Assembly (NCBI GenBank): GCA_001936135.1
Contig: CP012814.1
Coordinates: 124,001 to 188,000 of the forward strand
DNA length: 64,000 nt
Origin: Saccharomycopsis fibuligera x Saccharomycopsis cf. fibuligera
Lineage: Eukaryota > Ascomycota > Saccharomycetes > Ascoideales > Saccharomycopsidaceae
Direction: 5' to 3'
Below the pieces are notes generated by a model. It did not search any database. It was not told the origin of the DNA and was given only the letters and a program-made list of their open reading frames with translations. Positions 41,155 through 52,200 of the stretch are shown piece after piece (the first letter of the stretch is position 1; each line of letters opens with the position of its first letter). Made by a program: the position numbers and the translations under genes.

Positions 41155-42807
41155 ATGTCATCTGCCCTCAGTGCTTCCATCAACCTCCTCAACACCATCA
41201 TCGGGGCAGGCTTGCTTGCGATGCCATTTGGTATCAGAGCCAATGGAGTTTTTTTAGGGATATTTGTTATTGTTTTCTCAGCCCTTTGTTCCATGTTTGG
41301 GCTATATTTACAAGGACGATGCTCAAGATACACTAGAGCTGGTCATGCTTCATTTTTTTCCCTTTCTCAAATAACCTATCCATCGCTATCAGTGCTTTTT
41401 GATTTAGGTATTGCCATAAAATGTTTTGGTGTAGGAATTTCTTACTTGGTGGTGATTGGCGACTTGATGCCTAAGATTGTGGATTCTTTGGCTAGTCAAG
41501 ACACTGTTGATGCTCATAAGTATCTTGTGGAGCGGAACTTTTGGATCACTATTGTTATGGTATTTGTGGTGGTTCCCTTATCTTTTTTGAGAAAATTAGA
41601 TTCTCTTCGGTACGCATCGATGGTGGCATTATCATCTGTGGCATATTTGTCGATTTTGGTGATTGAGCATTTCATAAAGAGAGATATTCCTGACACCATT
41701 AAAGGTGATGTGAGATATTTCAAGCCATATAATGCCTCATCAATGATGTCGGCATTCCCATTATTTGTTTTTGCTTATACTTGCCATCAAAATATGTTTT
41801 CATTGCTTAATGAGCTCAAGGATAAATCTAGCCAAAACATTAACAAGGTTATCATTTCTGCCATTGGTAGCGCCATGTTTCTATATATTTTTGTTGGTTC
41901 TACTGGGTACTTGACCTTTGGTGACAATGTGCAAGGAAATATCATTGCTATGTATCCTACTTCAGTGTCTTCTACAATTGGGAGAATTGCTATTGTTATA
42001 TTAGTGACTCTCAGCTACCCATTGCAATGCCACCCAGCTAGAGCCTCGATTAATCATATCATTCATTATGTTGAAGTGAGAAAAATTGAGATTGAGTCAA
42101 GGGCTAACTCGTTCAGCTCGCATGTCCATAGAACCGCCTCTGGTATATTCAGAGCATTTTCATTCAGCTCCACCAATTCTGGCCGTGTAGCTAGTAATAA
42201 CAATAGTAATGCACCGCCACCAGCAGGAAACAGCTGGAGATATTCAAGAGATTTAAATGCTCATGAGCAGCTGCAGTTATTGCCACATAATAATGTTCGA
42301 AGCAGTAGTCCAGCACCATCAACAGTGATTGAAGACGAGTCAGACATTTCTGCCACAAATATCAGTAAAAACAATAACGGTAGTAATAATGTCACGGTTG
42401 TAGCATTGCCTACTAAAAAATTTATTATTCTAACTACACTAATTGTGACATTTTCATACTTGGTCGCCATCAAGGTACAGTCCCTTGAACATGTTTTGGG
42501 TTTTGTTGGTGCTACGGGTTCTACTTCTATTTCATTCATCTTGCCTGGGATTTTTGGATTCAAGTTGATTGGTTCTGATCATCCAGTTTTTGAAGATGAA
42601 GATGGCAATGAAAATGAATATCAAGTTGGTAATGTTTTCAATTATGATAGTGCTAACGAATCACCATTTGCTCCAGAGAGTAATTTGAAACAAGTATCAA
42701 AGAAGGATTATGTTATTAAATGGCTTGCAGCTGGGTTGTCTGTTTGGGGTGTTATTGTGATGATTGTTTGTTTGTTTGCGGTTTTGTTCCTTGGTGCTGG
42801 TCATTAG
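41155..42807 (+). CDS. Vacuolar amino-acid transporter, Avt5/6/7 type
   Basis: The 550-residue membrane protein begins with the Aa_trans signature ASINLLNTIIGAGLLAMPFG. About eleven hydrophobic spans follow (IFVIVFSALCSMFGLYL, CFGVGISYLVVIGDLMP, FPLFVFAYTCHQNMFSLLNE). A hydrophilic loop of about 110 residues (about 310-420, Ser/Asn-rich, basic) comes before the last spans, and the C-terminus is hydrophobic (GVIVMIVCLFAVLFLGAGH). Yeast Avt proteins of this kind export or import amino acids at the vacuole; direction and substrate cannot be read. Its exact paralogue (AVT5, AVT6 or AVT7) is not resolved. Confidence 0.85.
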   Translation: MSSALSASINLLNTIIGAGLLAMPFGIRANGVFLGIFVIVFSALCSMFGLYLQGRCSRYTRAGHASFFSLSQITYPSLSVLFDLGIAIKCFGVGISYLVVIGDLMPKIVDSLASQDTVDAHKYLVERNFWITIVMVFVVVPLSFLRKLDSLRYASMVALSSVAYLSILVIEHFIKRDIPDTIKGDVRYFKPYNASSMMSAFPLFVFAYTCHQNMFSLLNELKDKSSQNINKVIISAIGSAMFLYIFVGSTGYLTFGDNVQGNIIAMYPTSVSSTIGRIAIVILVTLSYPLQCHPARASINHIIHYVEVRKIEIESRANSFSSHVHRTASGIFRAFSFSSTNSGRVASNNNSNAPPPAGNSWRYSRDLNAHEQLQLLPHNNVRSSSPAPSTVIEDESDISATNISKNNNGSNNVTVVALPTKKFIILTTLIVTFSYLVAIKVQSLEHVLGFVGATGSTSISFILPGIFGFKLIGSDHPVFEDEDGNENEYQVGNVFNYDSANESPFAPESNLKQVSKKDYVIKWLAAGLSVWGVIVMIVCLFAVLFLGAGH

Positions 42808-43862
42808 TTAATGTTTATTCAGGAATCCTTATTTTATTGCCTTTCTTTCTCTTGTTATTTTTATTTCTTCAATCTTTATTTGTCTTCGATACACGTTTTC
42901 CATTAATCTAAAAAAAGTCTATATCATTTCATTACTCTCATTTTTTTACATCATTAGTTAAAACTGAATAAATGACAAGCTGCATGTATCCTTCTCGTAA
43001 TTTGATCCTTTGCCATGTTATTGTGTACAATATTTATTTTTTTTTATTTTAGCTTTTGGCTTCCGGGATTCCCCGAATCGGTGATATGTATGTACGTAGG
43101 TATGTAGGTATGTACGTACGACTACATGTAATTCGTAAATTTGTGAGTTCCGCAAGTGAATTTTCCTAATTTTGAATTCACTTTTGAAACTGAATACATC
43201 TGTGAGATGGAGTCCGTCAAATTCATTTTGACAGTTGAGCTCAGTTTAACAACAGAGCAAGGGACTGCACTTTTATTGTTTGAAAAAAAAAATATCTGTA
43301 AGAGTCTGTAACCATACTTTTACTTTTGAAAGTAATATCGGCATGAACAAAGGAAGGTCAATTTACAGGTAAATATGAATATATATTATAAAAAAAGTAT
43401 GAGAAATTAGAAAAATTTAAGAGGAAGAAAAAAAAAGACAAAGTAAAAAAGTTACAAAAGAGAAAAGATACAAAATAGTAGTAATAAATACTGATAATAA
43501 TGATAACAGAAAAGGTTTGGAAAATTATGAGGAAGTACAAAACAAAAGATGGGATAGAACAAAAGTAGAAAAAAAAAAGCTTTAAATAAAAGATTAAAAG
43601 GCAAAAATAGTGCTGAGAAAACCTAATCATTTATTTATTAATAAAACAACCAACAACAGTCAAATGGTAAAAAATAAGAGAAAAACAAGTAGAAGAGGAA
43701 GAGGGAGAGAAAGTGGAGAAAAAAATTAAGCGACAGATTCAAATTTGAATAGATAGAGCAAAAGTAGCCTTTTTCATTTTCAAAAGTACAGTTTAGTTCA
43801 GTTCAGTCTTTCAATCAATTATTCAAGGTTCAAAGTTTTGTAAATTGCCAGAATTTTTCAAT
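42808..43862. other. Intergenic, convergent flanks of AVT-like gene and SCS2
   Basis: It contains a GTAC/GTAG-rich patch at 43085-43120 and a long purine-rich plus strand at 43380-43740 (SCS2 3' side). No gene was seen in about 1 kb. Confidence 0.5.
43085..43120. repeat. TATGTAGG / TATGTACG tandem-like tract
   Basis: Degenerate 8-bp units built from ATGTACGT and ATGTAGGT recur over about 36 bp. Confidence 0.7.
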
Positions 43863-45221
43863 TTAAAAAAAGAGCCAAGCGAGGATAAAGGCAAGGATGG
43901 CAACAATAACGGCAACTTGGAGTGGAACGTTAGATTGAGGAGAAGCAACCGTATTACTTGGAGCAGATTTGCTTTCTTTTGTAATTGTGCTGTTAGTACC
44001 TGGAGCTGGCTGTTCAGAGCCAGCAGCATTGGAAGTCAATTTATGATTAAGCTGATCAATCTTCTTTTGTGATTCGCTCAAGTCTCTGTCGACACCAGAA
44101 GTAGCAGCAGCTGGGGCATGTTGTTTGGCTGGAGATGAAGTTGAAGAGTAAATACTGTCATTTAAAGTGTCATCTGGGACACTAAGACCATTAGTTGATA
44201 CTTTTTTGGATATTGGGGTAGCAGCGTCTGGTTTTCTGGATTTTCCAGCAGCGATGGCAGCACCGCCAGCGGCAGCAGCACCAGCACCGGCGGCGGCAGC
44301 ACCAGCACCAGACACGGAATTGGCGGCTTGAGTCTTAAAGATAACACGTATTTTCTTGGAAGAAGATTCAGCTTTAAATTGTTTTTCCAAAGTAGGCCAC
44401 AATTGAGCAACAGTAGTGGTGGTTTCATTTAATTCATAAGGACATGGTAAGGAAACAACCAAGAATTTGTCTCTGCATTTGAAGTCAGCTTCTGGTTCTT
44501 TTTTCAAGCCTTGCAAAATAATTTGAACGTCTAATTTCTCACCCGGGGCAACAGTTGAAGCATTTGGTCTCACACAGTATCTATATTTGAGGTTAGTAAA
44601 TCGTATTTTTTTTTTTTTTTTTTGATATAATTGCAATTATTGATTATAAAGCACAGCTTTCTGGTAAATTGAACAAGCTCAAGAAAGAAACAAGCATTAA
44701 CTTACAATTTCGGGGCGGTAGTCTTGACTTTGAAAGCAAGAATGTGGTCAGTTGTGTTGGTTAAGCTGATTACTTCAGTAGAAGTCTTGGTGAATGGTGC
44801 TACAGGAGGATTGGTTAGTATTATATTTAATCCAAAGAAGTGTAGATAATAGAAACTTTAACTTCGGGAAAAGCAACTAGAACGATGATTTGAAAAGGGG
44901 GCAAAAGGGGAATATTAAATCTTGAGACAGTGACGGCTGCATCAATTGACGCGCGCTAATTGAGAAGTACCAATGGATGAGGATGATATAGTTATTGAGA
45001 AGACACAATAGCCCTTTGATAGAAAAATAGCGCCGCGATTGTTTGATGATAAATGATGCTTAGATCTTGAATATGTATATTACTTTGTACAGCCCAGATT
45101 TCCAGTTATCGATAGTTGCTGGATCCCAAGATACATGGAAAGTAGATCGGGGTAAAAGAATTGCAGAAACGCAAACAAGATACTAACGTTTAAATTCCAA
45201 GAAAGCAGGTGAGATCTCCAT
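43863..45221 (-). CDS. SCS2: VAP-family ER protein Scs2 (three exons)
   Basis: Reading leftward: exon 1 is 45221..45188 (MEISPAFLEFK plus one base), intron 1 is 45187..44800 (GTTAGT, TACTAAC, GTAG), exon 2 is 44799..44706, intron 2 is 44705..44581 (GTAAGT, TACTAAC, TATAG), and exon 3 is 44580..43863. The 281-residue product has an N-terminal MSP domain whose signature TNTTDHILAFKVKTTAPKLY is completed only across the second junction. It continues YCVRPNASTVAPGE, an Ala/Ser-rich linker, a coiled coil (SESQKKIDQLNHKL) and a C-terminal membrane anchor (VAVIVAILAFILAWLFF). VAP proteins tether the ER to plasma membrane and bind FFAT-motif lipid proteins. Both splice joins keep frame and family sequence. 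Confidence 0.95.
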
Positions 45222-46287
45222 GGTGAAATGTGCTGATTGATTGATTGAGACAGTAGTGATGAGGGATGTGTGTGGCAATTGCTTGTTTGACGGTGAAGTT
45301 AGCCGGAAGTTAAAGCTGGATTTTGTTTTTTTTCTGTAGCGGAAAAAATAGTAGGAAAAAAAACCAGAAAAAAACGAGGCGATTTGCAGACGGATGTAGT
45401 GATGTGTACTTTTTCCTAAGGAATTAGTTGACTGGCGGAGTTGGAGTAGTTGGAAAGTGGTGACGAGTGGGGTGTAAGCAGAGGAGATCAATTGATGTGG
45501 CAAGAGCTTTGCTACGAAATTCTTTTATATTGGGATTAGAGTATAGTCAACAACAGACATTAGAAAGGAAGGAATTTCTAAAAAGAAGAGAAACAGAGAA
45601 GTGGTTTTGCTGGCGTTAGCAGAGAGAACCAAGCTGAAATTCACGTCCAGAAAACGCAACAGTCACGTGCATAAACACTACTTAGACCTCCATAAAGGTA
45701 AACACTCACATAGACAGTCATTAGCCTTTATTCAGTTAGCATATTTGGCACCATTGTATAGCCTGAGCTAGGACAAAAGTTGCTGTTGTTGCGATATTGA
45801 CTGAAAACGTCTTTGATGGCGTTCCTGGACACTCAAAATGAAGCGCCAGAACACGGCCTTTCTCGTCGTGCGATGCTAACAAGTTAGACCAGGAACCAGC
45901 CAAGTATACCAGCACCAGCCACCGTCAACATGTAGAACCGCAGTACCGTCATACCGCGAATTCTCCGTCCGCGGCAATCCGCGCTATTGTACGGTGTACC
46001 GCAAAACGTTGACCGTATCCTTCAAAGGTCAGGATACGGAAACAACCTATCCGGATACCATATCTCCGGCTTACATCAGCCAATGATTTGCCTTACACCA
46101 GATTCCGCATCCGCAGACGCGTCGTTTTTCCACCGTCTTTTTGATTCACTAAAGAGTAGGAAGGGTCAGTCATTTTGCGGAGATATCTTTTCTTATTTGA
46201 TCTGGAAGCACATCAGGATATATAGATCAACCAATCAACCAATCGTTGCAGGCCCCCAACGCCAATGCTTCTGTCTGCTGCCTTCAA
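45222..46287. promoter_or_regulatory. Divergent SCS2/TEL1 upstream region
   Basis: The right part (45950-46110) is dense in CCG/CGG. CCGTATCC (46013-46020) and GGATACGG (46032-46039) form an exact inverted repeat with an 11-bp spacer, and TATCCGGATA (46048-46057) is a perfect palindrome. The CGG/CCG pairing suggests zinc-cluster factor sites. No gene was seen. Confidence 0.55.
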
Positions 46288-49200
46288 ATGTTACCTGACT
46301 TGAAAGCATTACTGAGTAGGTTATTTTCCTGATTGAATTTTTGCTTATTCCCTTATATTCCAAACAATTCTAACATCCCATTCTAGCACTATTTCAGTCA
46401 AATAAAGTAAAAGACAGAAATGACGCGCTTAACCTGTTGGATGCCTGGTCAAGTGCTGTCTCCTCAAGACTAACAAACAAGCAGTTCTCAATACTTATAG
46501 ACTCCTTGTTTATCCTGACGTTTGTTGATGTTAAGCTAATTAATAACACAAAGGGCTCTACAACAGCCGTAGAGTCGAGATTGAACAGATCCTGCAGCTC
46601 ATTGAGGAAATTGCTCTTCTACAAAAAGCCCACTACGGCTCAAACTTTGAAAGTTCTTTGGAATATTGAACGCTTGTGGCGTGAAATCGGCCCTTTCAGA
46701 TCAATCACCCTCGAGTGTGCAAAGACACTTACTTTTTTGACCTCCAATGCATCCCGTATTATACATCTAAGCGATGTAGATTACTCAAGACTTGTGAGGT
46801 TCTTGGTTGATCTGCTTAATAAGGAACTATACTTTACTAGTAATAGTTCAGATGGCAGCAGCACTGGCAGTAACCTACTTGCTGAGAATGATAAAATTGC
46901 TTACGAGGTAATAGAATCAATCCACAATACTATCTCGTCACCTTCGCTACCTTCTCCGCGTTTATGCCTATTTGCCAACTCTCAAAGCCTTCTATTGTCA
47001 GTAGTAGAGTGCATTTCAAATTATTTGAATCATTTTAAAAAAGCTTCATTGAGTACGCTCTTGGTGGTAAAAATTATCAATTTTATTGTACTAAACTTTA
47101 CATTAGAGAATGTTAAAGTAGTACACAGACTAACTATCAAGTTATTAAACTTGATTCCTGATTTTCAGCTATACAACTACCCTTCTTTGAAAGATCAAAT
47201 ACTCGTGTTTATCCTTCTTGCAAGTGATTTAGTCTACCCATTCGTGCACTTGCCCAAACCCATTCAAGGCGTGGAGTACGACAAATTGGAAGAACTAAAC
47301 AAATTGCAAATCCTTTTTGAAAGGCTTTTAGATTTTGCCGATTCGCAAATGATTAGCGTAAAAGATCATCAATTTAATCTTCGGTTCTCAGTGATTAATT
47401 TCTTTGATAACCAGTTACGTTATCCCACCATGGTCCATTGGTTCAAACTAGATCATATTTTTCTTGACTATCGTGCATCAAAACGCCAAAGTTTCTTGTC
47501 TGACCAACGGGCTTGGCTTTCAAGAATCATGATTAGCAAATATATTGTCACTTATTACAAAATCAAACAAGACATAGAGCAGCTAAGCAATGAAAATGCC
47601 TCTGATGCACCTATTTTGAAGAGACGTAAAGTTTCATATGGTTATACCTACTCAGAAGCTAGCCAGTTTTATCAGAAACTATCATTTATTGAAACAATCA
47701 ATTCTTCAGCAACTCTTCTTGAATTTCTCAGCGCTTTGGTAAAATCTAGAGACGATTCAAGAATGGCACTTGGATGTCAAATATTCATATTTAGCTTATC
47801 TATTGGGCAATTTTCTTACGAGGTAAAAAATGAAAATTTCATTCAGCAGCAACAACTAGTTTCATTTCTAAAATTAGTATTAGCCAATTTGGATAATGAA
47901 TACTTGACTAATTGGGGGTTGCTCGCTTTGAAGATAATGTTAGATCACATCAAAGCCAATAATCTCAAATATCAACTATTCTTTGAGTTTTCGGAAATTA
48001 TTCAAATTTTGAAAGCAGGACTTCAAATGGTCAAAATTGCCGAATTATCCTCAGTAGCTTGCTCGGTAGTCATATCTGCTCTTAATTTGTTTGATGCTAC
48101 GGACAGCGCAGAAAGGCTCAATCTTTTGAATGACCAGTCTCTAAATCAGCTAGTATTTTCCATAATTGATTTATCTGAAATAAATGGCCCATCAAATTTG
48201 AGCAATCATAGCTTTTTATTCTGGTTCAAGATTAATCAAATATTTGGCAGCTCTAGAGAGATAAGGTATCAGTTTGGTGAAAGATTGATTATCTGGCTTT
48301 TATCAAAATTAGAAAAACTTCCGCTTGCGTTAACAAAGGATAATTTTTTGGCTGTTGATAAAGCGATACTATGGGCAACCGGTAGTGGATCGATAAGGAT
48401 ATCAAAGGATGAGTTGTATGGAGCTGATGGTGCTTCGCTCAGTATTTCAAACTATGACAGACTTTTTGCTGAGTACTTCATATTATGGAACAGTACCAAA
48501 CAGTTTAGAAGCAAGTTATTTTTCCAAGATATGTTTTTGGGGGATAAAGTTCCAGAGGTTCAAAATATCAACGTTAGCCCAATAAGTACTTCCTCCAACA
48601 TCAATAATTTGCTTGAAAACCTTTTCACAAACTTGTTCATAAATCTTGATAGCTTTGCTAATAATGGAAATGGTGGCTTTATCACCAGCCCTGATGAGTC
48701 CACTGCCTTATTTGCATATTGTTTGAAGTTTGTTAACTTGTTTTTGCTAGCTGATGGGAACTCATTCCTTGGCAGTTACAAGGAAAACTTGAAATTTAAA
48801 TGCTTCTCTACTATAGAGCGCGTTTTGTTCAATAACTCCAGCAAAACGTTTTTCAAAATTTTGCATTTACTAAACTTGTATGCAGGTATAGATAAAAATC
48901 ATGACAAACACGAAGAAAAGTTGATGTTCTTAGCAGAACATATCTCTTTCGAAAAATTGGTTGAAAAAGCAAATTTTATTGATGCAGAGAAGCACATCCC
49001 GCAGCTGGAAGACACGAGTAGAGAAAGCTCAGTTACACGGGACTATTCACCTTTCAGTAATGGTAATATCGGTAATGATGAAGAGTTTTCGTCTGTCAGA
49101 AAAGTGGGTGACATGAATGAAAAAGCCAACAAACAGAAATTACTAAATCTCACTTTAATTGAAAGCTATGGCCGAAATTTGATAAGCGAGCAGCTTCTAC

Positions 49201-52200
49201 AATATCTTATCATGTACGGCAAGCACCAAAGCTTAACTCCTGTAAGAAATGAGGAATTGATACTGCAAATCACCCAATACTTGAAAAGCTGCAACACTTC
49301 TCAATTTTTAGATTGCTGTCTACTTTTGGACAAATACTTGTCAGGTATAAGCCTAGACTTAGCCGATCCAGAACTTGTGGTGGAGCTTGTTAGACTCATT
49401 GCAGAGAAAGTTTTGTCTTCCCCTGATTTAACTGTAAATGAGTATGCAATCTCTTTTATTTGTCGAGTAACTGCCACTTTATCGGCAACTTGCTTCGAGA
49501 CCAAGCTGAAAGATCTTTTGTTGGATTTCCTTGACATTCACGGCTTCATCATTGGCCTTGATGATCTGAATTCTATGAACACTATGAATGCCCTTGTGGA
49601 ATTCCAGTCTTTTCTTTTACACACAACGCCTGCATTTCTTTTGAAGAATCATAATGCTGATTTTGCTATATTGACGAACATATCTAGTGAAACTTTGATA
49701 CCAAAGTTGACAAGACCGTTGACTGAATGTTCAAATGCCTTAAAGTTGAATTTGGCCGATGCATATCTTAGCTACATGAAACATTTGGCGCCAGAGAAAG
49801 TCTCAAAGTTTTACAAAAAAATATTTATTACTTTTGATACGCCTCAACAGAACTCTGAATGCTTTTTTACTTTCAGCTATTTCTTGGTAACAATGTCCAA
49901 AGGATCATATATTTCAATGGTATCTTGTTTATTCAATTTGATTGAATTTTTAGAGTTTGAACATGCGGCAAAATACATTTCCATGTGTTTAAAAATTGTT
50001 TCAAGAGAGTTTAACTTCAGCAATAATTTACAGCTATTTTCAATTTTCAAGTTTGAGCTTTTGAATTTCTGGTATCAGCTTGGTAACCTGTTTGACGAGT
50101 TTCCATATGCCATCTTTGAATACACAGATAAAGACCAGTTCATTCTTCATAATTATCAAATTCTTGTGTCTTATGCATTGTCTCATAGAAAAGAATCGCT
50201 GCATGGAATTGAGGCACACGAGGCGATCTTGGACAAAGTTGCACAAGCGCAAGGCAAAAATCGCAAAGACTTGATTTATGAGCTTATCCCACTTATTGTT
50301 GCTTTAGCGTTCACAAAAAACGGAATTAGAAATGATGTGTTTCAATTGCTAAGTAGAACCTTCAAAAAAGATAGTATTATTGCTGCTTGGCTACCACATA
50401 TTGTGCTTGAGGCGCTAAAGCGAACTGATTTTTCTCAAGAAGATTCGCTAACTATTTTTGCTCGAATTGAACCTATTGGCATCGAATATAATGCTAATGC
50501 TGAACGGCAACTACCCCAACCAACAGCGGCTGTTACAGAGAAGCCACTAGCCAAAGTTGAAGCCCCAGTATTAGCAATATCGCCGAAGACTAGCAAATTT
50601 TTGATTAACACCCTTTTGTCAAATTACTATAAGGGCAGCGACTTTTGGGAAGTGAAGGTTTGCTTTTATATCTATAGAAGCATTTTTGCACTTATTGAAG
50701 AGTCACCATCAACGAGACAAAAATTATTAAATATAAGAAAACTCAATGCTATGATGATCATCACTCCAGTGGCTTGTTTTTCGCACTACAGTTTGCTTGA
50801 AATGACGGTTACTAAGCTTTTAATTTATGCTGCAGACAGCGAGCTATCGGTGGAAACTTCAGAGCTTATCACTCTTGCCTTGAATCTTTCTAAGCTTGTG
50901 GGCAAACAAAGCTTTCTTTGTCTTGCGTACCATATTGGTACTCTGTTGATAGAGCTGACAGTCAAGGGAAAACCAGTAAATTCTACTTTAAAACATTGGA
51001 TTCTTGACTTTTTTGATTCGATAAGATCTTCTAGTAGCCACGATCAGGCTTTTGTGATGGATATAATGTTAGATATTTTGAGAGGATTTAAATGTGAACT
51101 TACCACAAAAGATATTGAGTCCATCTACAAAACCTATATTATTCAGCCAGATTATATCAAGTGGGTGGAAAAATTTGTTCCTTTAATATTTGAATGTCAA
51201 CAGTCGTTAAGAGACATTAGCTACTTTTATGTTCCAAGCAAATCAATAGCTAAGTTTCTATTCAAATTACAGAATACAGCTGACCTACCTGAATCGTTTT
51301 TGGTTTGGAAAGCTCGATATCTTGGGAATTTTTACTCTAGAACTGGTATTTCTTTTGACATTCCAAAACCTCGCAAAGACCTTATTTACGTTCAAAAAGT
51401 TTTTCAAAAAGAAAGGGTGTCATACATTATTAGCTTAGTGCTTAGGGAGCTCAGAATTTTATTGCGTGATCTGGTAACTTATCACCGTAAATTGGTGGTG
51501 GAGAGCACAGTTGGTGCGCTTCTCAAAATCCACAATGAGGACCATATGCCATTAGATTCTGTTTGCGATTTTGCATCGTTGTTTGGTGAGTATAGAAGCT
51601 ACATTATACCGGTTGACATAACCATACTTCAGGCATTATATCCAGCATTGGGAAAATATAAGAATCTTGACTTGGCCGCATTTGCAGCAAACAATGAGCA
51701 GATTTTCTTGCTTAGTGAATTCGACGTATATTGTACTGAATTTTTGTTAGCGTTAGTCACTGAATTAGCGCCTTGCTACACGTATCTCAAACCATTTGCA
51801 ATTTTGGCAGCCACAGTTCCGGAGTTTTCCAAAAAAATTCTTTCTAATTTAATAATTTTTTACCTTGATGCAAACAGTAACAGTGGCGCAAAATTGATCA
51901 ACAATATCATTAGTTCTTATATATCATTTGACGAGGATAAACAGCACATAGAGTCTATGGAGTTTTTTGTGGATTTGTGCTTAAGGTTGAGAATAGGTAC
52001 CAAATACGAGAGCAAGAAGTTCATGGTTGCATTTGATAATCGATATTCTGAGCAATTGTTTGTCCTTGCTTCAAAATTGGAATGGTGGAAAGTTGCATTG
52101 ATGTTCTACGAGGCCTTTGTTGGTGATTTTAATAACTTTGAAAGCCTACTAGACCCAGCTAAAGCACGCAAATTATTACATGAGGCGTACACTTCTATCG

